A stretch of 64,000 bases of DNA, from positions 372,001-436,000 of the forward strand of contig CADCXA010000003.1 in the NCBI GenBank assembly GCA_902806565.1, given 5' to 3'. The notes beneath the pieces are model-generated. The model was given only the letters and a program-made list of their open reading frames with translations, was not told the DNA's origin and searched no databases. The DNA comes from Hypoxylon rubiginosum (Eukaryota; Ascomycota; Sordariomycetes; Xylariales; Hypoxylaceae). The position numbers and the translations under genes are program-made. This document shows positions 36,169 through 47,841 of the stretch, piece by piece. How positions within the stretch are numbered: position 1 is the stretch's first letter; each line of letters starts with the position of its first letter.

Positions 36169-37586
36169 TGTGTGGCAGGTGGTGTTGCTACGTTTTGTCG
36201 TCTCTCCTTCGGGCTCGGCTCTCGGCTCGGGATATGGCTATATCGGCGCATGAAACGACGGGACACTTATATGTTGCGGGAGGCTTCTCGACTTGCTGCT
36301 ACGTAACTGTGATGAGATGAATTGATTTCTGCGTTTTGCGTTGCGTTTTACGTTACGTTCCGGGTTTTTATGGCACAGCATATTTTTATTGGGCTCTCGG
36401 GGAAAATTCAGGGGCATTCGCTTTTTTTTCGATACGAGACTTTTTTTGCCAAAAGAAAAAGGGAGAGAGAGACAAGAAGCGGGTTATGAAGTTTGGCGGG
36501 GGGGAATATATCTGCAGCGTCACAACTTTGATTTGATAATGCCTTTTTAATGAAGCTACATTACTTTTGGGGTTTAACTCTTTCGAAGTTGGGGGGTTTT
36601 TAAAACGTGGCGATCTACATGGTAGTTGGTTCGTGATAGTCTATGTATGGCGGCGGGGACTATGCTTAGTGAATGTTGAGATCGACGTGAGAAATTAAAG
36701 CTGGATAGGTCGTATGACTACGACTAGGGGTTTGTTGGAGACCCCTGGGGCGTGTTGATAGTAGTTGGGACTTATTCAACGGCTGGTCCTCGCGAGGATG
36801 TGTAGCATGGGACGAAGCACGCATAAATAAACATGATGGTAGATTATACGCGCCTAGATTCAAGTAGACTTATTAGCTACCTACCTAGGTAAACAGTCTT
36901 AAGGGGTATGTGTTGTCTTCTTATATTGGCTCTATTACGGAGCATATCATCATCTCAGGACCATAATATATATGTTGACGAGGGTGTTTTGCAACTGTCA
37001 AGTCTCCAGGTCGGAGACTACCCGTGCAAGTACGGATAATAGTGAGGCATCTCTTGATGCTTTCCAATGTCAATAAGAAGTACCTATGCTTTCTTAGCAA
37101 GGTAGACAGACTAGACACACCCAAGCAAGAAAGCATAACGACGAGGCAAGCCGTTTTAGTCATTCATTCTGCTTCAGCTTCTTGCTTCTGCTACTGTCCG
37201 CGTCCGCGTCCATTCCCCAGCTCATCACGATCTGTTATCCCTTGTAGCAACCAGACTTGTGCATATTTTTCATCTTTCATCTAGTATTTCGTTTCGTATC
37301 CTATGCCACTCACTCACTACCACGCTAATGACCATGACCATGACCATGACCATGAATCCCCCTCCCCCTATACCTGTGTGCCTGTGCCTGTGCCCATCAT
37401 AAAACCAGAGTCGAGGGACACACACAAACTCCAGACCTGCGTACAGGTATGTTATGTAGAACCGTTTGGAATAAAAACCCCACTTTTGCAGCAAAAATAG
37501 AAGACTCCGGCTGCCCCAAGAAAGCGACAATTTTGTACGAGAGAAGAAAGGAAGGAAGAAAAAAAGATAACTAACGAACTCGACCC
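36169..37586. other. Intergenic, convergent 3' ends
   Basis: Between the metacaspase and the spindle-pole scaffold gene. It contains one exact TACCTAGGTA (36882-36891) and a short ATGACC hexamer repeat (about 37328-37355). No gene is supported. Confidence 0.55.
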
Positions 37587-40500
37587 TCAAGTCAGCTCGG
37601 CCACCTCCCCTCTCCTCTGGCTCTCCTCCCACGCGTCCACGAGCCGCTTGCGCGTGCGCTCCTGCTCGCCCCACTGCCTCGCGCTGATCCGCATCCGCGC
37701 CACCGCCCGCAGCACGCTCGCGAACACCCGGAGCTTGTTCTTCGGCGTCGATGTCGACTTGGACTGGGGCGACGAAAGTGATGATTTCTTGGATGCCTGT
37801 TCCCGTTTCCTTGACGAGAGTAGCGCGTCCGGCGACTTGATGCCTAGCTGCTTGTGTATGCTCCTCAGGATTCGGAGGTCTGCCTTGTTGCTGTTGGTAG
37901 ATGGTGTTAGTTGGGACGCTTATAGACTAGAAAAGGTAGCAGAGAAAAGGGGAAAGGGGGGAGGAATGGGTATGAACAAGAAAGAAAAAGAAAAAGAAAC
38001 GTACCAAGCCTCAGCAATCTCCAGCTGCAGCGACAAAAACTTCTTGGCGAACGCGGCGTCGTTCCGGAGCTTGGCCTCGCGCTCCCACCTGGCCTGCAGC
38101 CACTGCATCTGCAGCACCATGCCGCGGATCTCCTTGGTGTGCCGCTTCTCCGCCGAGTCCGCCGCCCGGATCACCGCCTCGTGGTCTCGCTGGTCCACCA
38201 CGTCCATGACGATGTCGCCGTACCGGAAGCTCGCCTTGGTGCCCCTCTTGACGATGTGCGGTGTGTACTGCGTCCCGCCGGGGGCGTCGGGCTCCGCGTT
38301 CTTCGCCTCGATCCAGGCTAGCGCCTCTCGTGCGCCCTCCTGCAGCCGCTCGCAGTCAGCCTGCAGTTTCTCAGCTGATGCTTTGTATGCCGCGCGTTCG
38401 CTCCGGGCTCGGTCGAGCTTTTGGCGGAGCTCTTTGCACAGCGGGCTGGCGTAATCTAAATCCTGCTTGGCCAACTTGAGCTGTTCTCGTAATTCTTCGC
38501 ACAAGCGATTCGCTTTCTCCGACTCCCTAGTCGCTCGATTGAGATCCCGCTTGAGTTTCTCGGCAACGCGGTTCGCTTGTTCTAATTGTCGGTCTACTTG
38601 CTTGGATTCGTGCCGGGATGCCCGTTCTGCCTGCTGCGTTAGACGCTCGCATTGGCGTTCGACATCACGCAGTTTTCGGTTCGCCTCTCCGAGTTGTTTT
38701 CTGAGGTCCTCTGACACCCGATTCGCTTCTTCCAACTGCGCTCCGAGGTCGCCGGCTCTTTGTGATTGGTTGCGTTTCGCTAACTCGAGCTGCCGCCTAA
38801 GATCTTGACACATCTGGTCTGCTTCGTCAAGTTTTTGTGCGGCGTCTTCAGCTTCCTCATCAAGAGTAGCTTGGAGGACTTCGACTTCATCCTCTAATGC
38901 CTCAACCTTTTCGGACTGGGTTTGGCAGTCTAGCTGGCTCTGCCGGAGGTCTTCGCGGACAGCGGCGACCTCGTTTCGTAGTGCCGTTAACGAAGATTGT
39001 CGTGCTTCGAGGTCATGTCGCAGATCGTCTATCTGACGACTGAGCGCCGCCTCTTCCTTCCTATGGCGTTGCGTCTCGCTATTCAAGGCATCTTGTAGTT
39101 TCATTTCTTTGCTAGATAGTGTACCTTCGGCGTCGCGTAGTCGATCAATGGTTCTTTCGAGGCCGGTTGCCCGTTCTTCGAGACGGTCTCGTTGCGCCTC
39201 CAAGTCGCGCCTCTCGGCCTCCCATTTTTCGCTGTCGTTATTGTAAAGGTTGTCTTTCTCGTGAATATCGGCATGTAGAGCAGAGATATCGTCGTTGAGA
39301 CGATCAATTTCAGATTTGAGCTGGTTGCGAACATCCCGCTCGATCTGGCGGCCGTGGCTCTTCTCCTGATCTAGATTAAGCTCCAGGTCACTGACTTGAC
39401 TTCGTAGACGTGTGACTTCCCGTTGCAGCGAGGTAGATTCATCACCGGAGGCGGTATGACGGACGCGAGCGTTTGTCTTTTCGTGGTCTAAGCTGGTTTC
39501 CAGCTCCTTGGTGCGTTTCTGTAAGCGTTCCACTTCTCGTTCTAACGATGCCGAGGCAGATTGACCCCCGGATGCTTCTTTGCGAAGTCGATCCATCTCA
39601 TCCTGAAGGTCAGCAACGTCGTCGTTTAAGCGATCTACCTCCGACTTGTGATTCGCATTGGCCTCGTACAGATTTTGTAGGGATCGGGCCTTCTCCTGGC
39701 TCAAGCTTGTCTCGAGTTCCTCTACGCGCTTTTGTAACCGAGAAACTTCTCGCTCTAGAGATGCTGATGCCGATTGACCCCCTGATGCTTCTTGGCGAAC
39801 TCGGTGGATCTCATCCTGGAGGTCGGCGATATCGTCATTTAGGCGGTCGACTTCCGATTGATGTTTTCGTTTCATATCACGTTCAATCTGTAAGCCGTGC
39901 GCCTTCTCCTGATCTAAGCTAAGCTCAAGCTGATCGATTTGCCTCTGGAGGCGCGTAACATCCCGCTGGAAGGAAGCTGATTCATCCCCTAGCGAGTCGT
40001 GGCGAAGTTGTAAGAGGTTCTTTTCATCGGTGCGCGTATTTAAATCCTTCTGGATAGCTTCTAGCTTGGAGGTGAGAAGTTTGCGCTCACGGTCCCAAGA
40101 CTCTCTTTGTTGTAAGAGTTGTTCGGCTCGTGACTTTACTTCCGCGGTAAATCTATCTTTCTCGTCTGCATCCTGCTCGAGCACCGCGTATTTCTCTTGC
40201 CAACGGTTTACCTCCGTCTGAAGACGTGTGATTTTCTCCTCAACTTGGCGTGAGAGGCCTTTGGTGACGAGGGACTTGTTAGACATCTCATCCTGAAGTT
40301 CTTCGAGGTCTGTTTCCGCTCGGTCTTTGTCGGAGATGGCCGTTTGGAGTTGCTCTTTCGTATCATCAAGCTGCTGTTCGAGTCGTCGGACGTTAGATTC
40401 TAAATCTTCTATCGTGCCTTTCGCTTCGTCGAGTTCCTCGCTTGATTGGGCATTCTGTTCTAGCTCAGTAACTCTTCGCTGAGCCGAGTTCCACTTCTCT

Positions 40501-41717
40501 TCTGCCTTGGCTAGTTTCTCGTCCAAGTCATTCAGCTCCTCGTCGCGGTCGTTGATCTCCAGGTCCTTCTCCCGTAAGTCTGCCTCTAACTCACGGATCT
40601 TATCTCGTAGTTCGTCTAGCTTCCCTACATCTTCGGGAGGTTGTGCTTGTTCTTCAAGCTTGGCTATCTGGTCTTGGGCTGACTTCCACTTGTCCTCCGC
40701 TTCTCCTAATTTGATTTTCAGTTCATCGACTTCGTCTTCACGCTCGTTGATGTCTCGGTCTCTCTGACGTATATCAGCCTGAAGATCACCAATATCGTCT
40801 TGAAGTTGGTCGATTCTGCCGTGGTCCTTGCTTTCTCTTTGCAATTGCCGCTGTAGATCCTCGATCTCGGCACCTTTGTCCTCCAATGCTCGTCGCAATG
40901 CCTCGTTCTCAGCCTTTTGATTCGCATCAACGTATTTCTTCTTGGCCTTTTCTTGAACTTCCAGGATTTGCTGCTGATAGGTCTCGAGATCTTTCTCCGC
41001 CGACGTTAACTGCTTCTTATATCTCTTGAGTTCCCTCTCGATGGTAAACTTGTCGACTTTGAGTTCGGTATTTTCTTTCAGGGCGGCGTCATTAAAGCCG
41101 GGTCCTGCCTTTCTCAATGCCTCCTCAAGGAAATGGATTTTCAGTTTTAGACCAAAGTTTTCCTTTTCGATCTTTTCGATGACGTTTTCTTGCTCTCGGA
41201 GCGATAGCTGGTTTCCATCTTGTAAAGGGCCGTTGTTACCACCGCGTCGCGGTAGCATAATCATGGGTGTGGATGCCGGGCTACTGCTGTCGATCTGGGG
41301 AAGAGGTGTGCTTTCGGTGTAAGACTCGCCTCTTGAAGGGCCGTACATAGAGGTTTCAACGGGAATATTAATCATATCCGTGTCTTCGTCGATCTTGCCT
41401 AAGACACCGGTGGGTGTGGTTGCGCCATTCGTGTTCTCCTTTCCGAATCGACGTGCGCTGTTCCGCGTCGCAGCCTTGAGCATGGGCGTAAACTCTGCAG
41501 CTCCAAGTCCAATTGGAAGATTCCTCTTGTCGCCCAGTGGCGCGCGACTGCTCCCACGTGGTGTTCGCAGGTTGACACCACGGCCATTGTGCAATTGTTG
41601 TAGGAAGTTATTATCTTTGGTTGGAGAATGGAAAGATGACTCTTGGGTCATGTCGAAATCTGGAGGTGCTCGGCTTAGGTAGGTGTTATCACCTAAGTTG
41701 GTTCGAGGCGTGTCCAT
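37587..41717 (-). CDS. pcpA: Spindle pole body / MTOC coiled-coil scaffold with CM1 and PACT (1338 aa, 2 exons)
   Basis: Complement exons 38005-41717 and 37587-37890, with donor GTACGT and acceptor CCAACAG. Residues 171-240 hold the centrosomin motif 1 (CM1) block, SLREQENVIEKIEKENFGLKLK and after, which binds and activates gamma-tubulin complexes. Residues ~240-1170 are nearly continuous heptad coiled coil with internal repeats (LQREVTRLQ, DRLNDDIADLQDEI). The C-terminal PACT region (about 1188-1260, EIRGMVLQMQWLQARWERE) spans the intron and targets pericentrin-family proteins to the pole. CM1 plus PACT points to Pcp1/Spc110/pericentrin. The alternative is ApsB/Mto1, which shares CM1. I chose MDTPRTN at 41717; an in-frame ATG at 41852 would add 45 unlikely residues. 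Confidence 0.88.
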
Positions 41718-42621
41718 CTTGACGGCGAGAGAGGTGGGATGAGGATGCCGTACAAGTGGGATTGGATATCGCGATATGCCAGCGTGTAGGTGTACGTGTA
41801 ATTCGTGGAATTCGATTAACCATGAGACGGTAAATAGAAGATTAGTAACCAACTAGCAATATCCACGAGGGATTGAAGTGTGGATGCAAAAATTGGCGTT
41901 GTTGCTGTAATTTGTTTCGATTTACATCGAACTTCGGGTTTAACGAGTAAATAGGTCACGTCGCTCGTCCAAGACGCGTTTTGCTAGGGTATGTTTACTT
42001 TGATACCAATTTGAAGTTGACTGCCCAGTTCCAAGGTTGCCAAGTGGAGCTTTGGAGCTTGGACCAGAAATGGTACGAAGATACTTGTCATCGGTCAAGC
42101 AAAGAGATCCAGTTCTGAGCCACTAACCGAAATTGGCATTAGTGGGGTGTTTTCTTTGCGTTACCGTCTTTTTCGGGCAAATAAAAACTTGAGCGCCCCG
42201 AAAAAGGACCTTGATGGCAGGATGGCTGGTCTCTTTAGCGGCTAGGGGCGGGGAATTAAGGCATGGGATACTGTAAATGTACTAGATCACTATTAATTGA
42301 GTGTCACCCCACTTCACTACCGACTTCTGACGTATCAGACCCATTGAAATTCGCATTACATCGCATTACGATCCCTCCCATAGCGCCAGACGCCGGAGCG
42401 CATCGTTTCTCCCCTTCATAGTGGTCGCATCGAAGTTCGAGACTCACATTAGAATCCCCTTGACATCAGACATCTAGGACATAGAGTCGACCTCGGCGCA
42501 AAGTACACCGTCCTCGGCGATAAATAACCACCACGACTCCCTCCCCCTTCCGATCTTTCTCTTTACTAATTTGCAGTTCACGACCACGAAACGAAACCAC
42601 ATCTAGACACAGAAGGAAAAG
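41718..42621. promoter_or_regulatory. Divergent promoter region (spindle-pole scaffold / F-box gene)
   Basis: A 904-bp spacer between two divergent genes. The final 80 bp before 42622 is C/T- and A-rich leader. No specific site is assigned. Confidence 0.5.
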
Positions 42622-44746
42622 ATGGCGTCTATCAATTCTTTACCAGACGAAATTGTCCATCATATTCTACTCTACGTCTCCCCCGAGGAGATCCTATCCA
42701 ATGTCGCACTCTTATCCAAGCGTTTCAACCGTGTCGCGCAAGAGCCTCTCTTATGGAGATCCTACTGCCAGACTAGTTTTAAGTACTGGGACTCTTCTCA
42801 TAACATCAAAGAAAGGTTGGCAGGCAACGTACACGACACCGACTGGAAGCATCTCTTCCTCGTCCGACTAGCCCACAATACTTCCATCGCGCACCTTGTC
42901 GACGGCATTATTACTTCCCGAGTCTGCCGCCTGCAGAAGATGGAGCAGATCTGTCAGTATGGGTACGATGCGAAAGACTATCTCCTAAGCCAGTGCCGGA
43001 TTCCCGATTCTACGGAAGATGTTTTGGCCCGAAGGTATGCTCGTCTGTCTTATAAACTACGCGTCGAGCTGGCGTGCCTAATAGAGAGTCGCTCGGCGTT
43101 ACTGTAGGTACTATTCCTGCTCTGTGCTCGACAGCATACACCGAAGCCTTGCAATAGCAGAATGGGCCAAATACCAGAGATACGCAGCACGTCGCATCGA
43201 CGAAGATACTCCGAATAGCGAAAGACTGAATTGCGGCATGCGTCTCGAACGTGCCCTCGGCGCCTTTGATATGTTCATGCTCCACGACAACATGGGTGAC
43301 TTGGACGAGGTATGTGTAGATCTACCACTTGACCTAGGTTGTTGCGACTAACCACTCTGTGTTTGTCTGACAGATCACTGAGTTACTGGATGACATTGCA
43401 GCGCGATTTCGCACTACTCACGCGAACCTCGACCAGATGGTAACTCGCGAAAAGGCCCTTTCCCTCGCTCGATGGCTTCATTTCAACAATATGACGGGCC
43501 TGAGTGACCCGACGGAGCAGACCTACCGCTATCTACGCAATTGCCTAATTGGCAGGGCTCTTCGAGACGAGCACCATCCCTCGTTACCCATCATATCCTC
43601 TGCCATCTATTCCGCCATCGCGTCAAGACTTGGGATGGAGGCGTATCCTTGTGCCCTGCCTAGCCACGTCCATGCCACAGTTCTGTCACCCCCTGGTGTC
43701 TCATTAGATGGCCGTCCTCTGCCCGAAGAACAGTCGCGAGACCAGCAGAGCATGTTCCTCGATCCCTATGGATCGGACGAGGAGGTTCCTCTAGATTATA
43801 TATCTAACTTCCTAGCTAGACTAGGCCACTATACGGGCCACGAGAACATGCTAAACCCTACGGCCACAGATCTTATCGTGATGCGCACCGCGCAGAATAT
43901 CCGAGCGTCCTTTACCAGCTTCCGCACCAACGAGCGTCCCCTCTCCCAGCTGATCCCCATGATCGAGCTCAACCGCGGGGACTGGGCCCGCAACCTGCAG
44001 CCGGCCCTGTACAGCATGATCTGGGCGAGCATCATGATGGTGCCCGTGCTCCCCGAGAACGACGAGGTCCGCTGGGACTGGCAGCAGGACGTGCGCGACC
44101 TGCTCACGTACTTCTACGAGTACTTCCCCGAGGACGCGTGGCTCGTCGAGAAGTACGTGTGCCCGATGTACGACACGTTCGCGGCCCCCTCGCGCCGCCG
44201 GAGCGACTGGGAGCTCCCCTCGAAGCGGGTCCGCGACCAGATCCGCGAGATCCAGCGCGCGGACGGCTCCGCGAAGCCCCCGCGGCGGCGGAGCGAGCTG
44301 GCCGCCGAGTTCAAGGTCAAGTACCGCGTCGGCCAGGTGTTCCGGCATAAGCGCTACGAATACCACGGCCTGATCCTCGGCTGGACGGTGGAGGGGGCCT
44401 CGACCTGGGACGATCATCCTCTGACCCCTTCCAGCAGACCCTGGTCTTCCCTGAGCCAACCATTTTACCGGTGCATGTGAGTAGTATCCCCCTTCCTCGT
44501 CCACGTGTGGCGTGTTTTAGTCTCCCCTTTTCTAACGTAAACGAACTCAGGGTCGGCACCGACGGCTCGGACCACCACGTCATCTCCGAGGAGAATATCG
44601 AGGTAGTAGAGCTCCGCGGAGGCCCCGACGTGCTCCCGCCCGAGATCAAGGACCTCATGCCCATGGCGGGGAAATTCTTCAAGCGCTGGGACGGCGAGCG
44701 GGGCGTTTTCGTCAGCAACCTGAGGGAATCGTTTCCCGAGGACTAA
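42622..44746 (+). CDS. F-box protein with YccV-like domain (FBXO21 type, 637 aa, 4 exons)
   Basis: Exons 42622-43034, 43108-43309, 43374-44476 and 44551-44746, with donors GTATGC, GTATGT and GTGAGT; phases agree. The F-box lies at residues ~4-45 (SLPDEIVHHILLYVSPEEILSN), where it would bind Skp1 and place the protein in an SCF ubiquitin ligase. A middle domain (~140-400) includes the transglutaminase-like region seen in FBXO21 relatives (TYRYLRNCLIGRAL...PSLPIISSAIY). From ~521 there is a hemimethylated-DNA-binding (YccV/HspQ) fold, KYRVGQVFRHKRYEYHGLILGW, ending in HVISEENIEVVE. The loop after GW is diverged from the usual form. The substrate is unknown. Family assignment is by domain order. 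Confidence 0.88.
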
Positions 44747-46099
44747 TCGACGAATTCTTATCTGTTCACTCGTTGCTTTAAAGTTGTTTTTTTAGCTGAC
44801 TTTTGTCAACTCTCATGCTATACTGGGCTTCGTTGAATTGGAGCCCATCGCACACTGGGTGGACTCCATCTCTGCAGCGCGTCGTCCTCGTTGCTCAAAA
44901 CCTCGATGGTCTCGCTCCCTTTTGGCTGGGATTTCCCCGTCTACTATATAATCTCCACACCGACTTTGTTCATACCCCTATAGGCTATAGTATAAACTCC
45001 GTAAGGACACTTGATTAGACAGCCTTTGCTAGCATGTTAGTATAACATCATACATATTCTATTTAATCACATCAATATTGCATAAACATACCTATATATT
45101 TTGACAGCCATGAGCAAGACTCGAGACGTAACCATCTGCTAGATATCTAATACTAGATAGATATGAACTGTAGCTCCTACACAATGAGAATTAGGGGTAA
45201 AACTGCTTAGAGGCACTAGCCGATTTTCTTTGCCCGGTACATACCAAAGCCGCCGTATGTGATGTCGTCTGCTAATACATCCACGAAGTTTGCTGCTGCT
45301 GTCACGATCCTGAATAAATACCTCCTAGTTGTACTCACCTTTGGTACACCTACAGTAATCTCATTTCCGCTAGCCGCGGGTGAAATCGTGGAGGGAACTT
45401 GTTTGCGACGTAGGCCGTAGCTTACTTACATCAGGTACTGTAGTTCATACCCATTGCTCTCACGTCCCAAGGCTTCCGTTCGTGAGGCCGTTCATGAGAC
45501 GGCTCAGGTAAGCATAGGTAATAAAAAAAGAGAATCGAGATGTAAAACGACTAGTAGTAGCAGGGTGAAAAGACTCTAGGGGCAGGATTGACAAAATCCA
45601 TCAAGATTAATGATTAATGATCGTAAACCACTCTTCTGCCACTTATGCGCATTTACTGAGTACCAGTAGAAACCTGGATCAATAATTCACTCGATTAGGC
45701 TCTCCTAATAGCTAGCTAGCCCTCTCCTTTCCGGAGCTTTCGTGGTCTATTTTGCTATGCATGCCATCATCAGGGATCAGATTTCGTCTCTAAAGATGGA
45801 CTATCCCCCACTTACCGCCTATTATCGTTCATACCAGCCATCATCGCGGTCGTACGAATGGCAAGTATTCCTATGGCATAACGGACACCGGTTTTTTTCC
45901 GTATCTCTCCCTTTTTCCTTCGTAGACATCCGTAGTAGGGGAAGGGGGGTGGGATGTCAATAAGACATAAGACGGACTCTTCTGTCCAGTGTCCAGGCGT
46001 ATTTCACCACCTCGACGAGCTCTCACATGCCATGCTTCAAGTGTGACGAACTCCTACACGCTCCCCAGCAGCAAGTCTTACGGACAAGGCCGGCCGACC
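44747..46099. other. Intergenic, possible unannotated exon pair at 45216-45491 (minus)
   Basis: No intact gene. On the minus strand, two open stretches (45430-45491 and 45216-45369) join in phase through a 60-bp GTAAGT..CTAG intron. They read ..SNGYELQYLIGNEITVGVPK.. and end in ..DDITYGGFGMYRAKKIG stop. There is no start codon in the upstream stretch, so this would be the 3' end of a gene or a fragment. See the findings. Confidence 0.35.
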
Positions 46100-47841
46100 T
46101 CAGGACTCGCGATCAATCTCTTGGATCAACTCCCTCAGCACGCCCTTCTCTGCAAGCGTCCGCACCCACTGATGGATCGCGGGGGTGTAGTCGCGCTTCC
46201 GACTGCGATACCGCTCCATCATCTCGTTGATAGCTTCTTGTTCTGCGACGATGAGCGCCTCGAGCGCGTCGCGCTCCGACTCCAGTTTCTTAGCAAGCGC
46301 CAGTGCCTTGGTGTTGTCGAAGCCGGGGTCGTTTATAGTTTCTTTAAAGGACCGCCTAGGTCCGAAGCTACGGTCTACACCGGAACGGCTGTAATCGAGC
46401 CGCTTGGCGTCGGGGTCTGGCCCGAATGGATCAGGGACACGGTCGGAGGGGTTGCCGCCAAAATCTCGTTTGTGAAGAGCGAGGGAGAAATATAGGGATT
46501 GGCCAAATTCGCGCGTTCGTTCCTTGAGCGGAGACTGGCAAATGGCGAGGAGATTGTACGAAGAGTACTCGGAGTTACGCATCATGCGCTCCTGGATAGC
46601 TTCGCCGGCGACATCAAGCCACCAGCCTTCCTTAGACTTCGGGGTGCGACCTACGGGTAATATACGTTAGACATTTCTCTGTAAAATGTGATAGGGGGGT
46701 GGCAATACCAAGAGATAGAGGGTTCGTTTGCAAGCCATCAAGTTCCCACACTTGTCCGCCCATGGGCACATATGCAATGTAGTGGTAGTTTATGTCGGCA
46801 TTCGGCTTCTTGCGTTTGGGTCGGGCAGTCCTCTTCTGCGCCTTTCTTTTCTTTTGCGATTCTTCGTACTTATTATCGAGAGCTAAGTCTTCGGCAATAA
46901 GATCGATACGTCTATTATTAGAATTAGACCAGGCTGCACATAGAGAGGAGAACACAGGCGATGTTACCTTGCGAGGGAATTGTGAACGCTACGGATGTAG
47001 GTATCTCTATCAAGCCTATGACCTCGATGGGGAGGCGGTATAGCGCCCGTTTGAGATTTGAATGCGTTAAGATAACCCCCGAAATTAGACGGTGGGTTCA
47101 TGAGAATGTTCATGAGCGCAACAGTTGCACAAGCATTAGCAGTCGTCTAGAAGACCTATTAGTAGACATTGAATTTAAATCGAGATAGAGAACCACATAC
47201 CTGATTGGCAAACCAAAGATAGCCTGGGCAGTCAGGACGATTATCCGTGTTGTTGTTGTCATCGTCTCCTTCGTACTCAAACAAGAATATGAGTCCATAT
47301 ACCGGTTGCCTGCCTTTTCTTAGCAGTTGTGTAACCAGAGAACCAGAGTGTGTATGTAAACCTACGGTAGCTCCTTCCAAGTTTCTGGGCCTAGGCTATA
47401 GATTTCTTGGATCGTGTATTCCTTGGCTCCTAACTCAACTAGCATGGCGCCGAAGAAGCCCTGCGGGTGAATCAGTTAGGGGGTTCTGTCGGGATTATTA
47501 TCAGGTCAACTCACGGGATCGGACTCGAGTTCGGCCCAGCCATCGTATTCCTCACGCTCATCTGGGGACATTTGACTTAGGACATCCTCGAGGATCGGGC
47601 CAGCATCCTCTGGGATGATGTTTTGCGTGGCAGCCTGGGCAGCCTTGCGCTTGGGGCGGTCTTGCTTGGTAGTCGGCTGACTAGGGACCTTAGCATTAGG
47701 CTTAGCATTAGGGATGACATATGTCTCGTCGTATTTAGCAGGAGCCTTCCTGGCTCTGCTAGAACGTCTTGTGTTAGTGTACTGCGAGTCGTCGGTGATT
47801 CGAGACATGGGAGATGTCGCATCATCTTTGGTTGGCTCCAT
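46100..47841 (-). CDS. UCH2: UCH37/Uch2-like ubiquitin C-terminal hydrolase (487 aa, 6 exons)
   Basis: Complement exons 47515-47841, 47366-47460, 47201-47309, 46968-47146, 46709-46911 and 46100-46650; five introns of 50-60 bp with consistent phases. The peptidase C12 core begins at WAELESDPGFFGAMLVELG (about residue 102) and contains PVYGLIFLFEY. The oxyanion Q177, catalytic C183 (ANACATVAL), H280 (YHYIAYVPMGG) and D295 (WELDGL) are all present. A C-terminal helical tail (~415-485, with RDYTPAIHQWVRTLAEKGVLREL) matches the UCH37 ULD that docks to a proteasome or chromatin partner. Unusual are a ~100-residue N-terminal extension with RRSSRARKAPAKYDETY and a Lys/Arg-rich insertion at 251-275 before the catalytic His. 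Confidence 0.93.

Noticed and set aside
37303..37500. Frame with His-Asp repeats
   Set aside because: Produced by an ATGACC repeat in the 3' flank of convergent genes; no further support.
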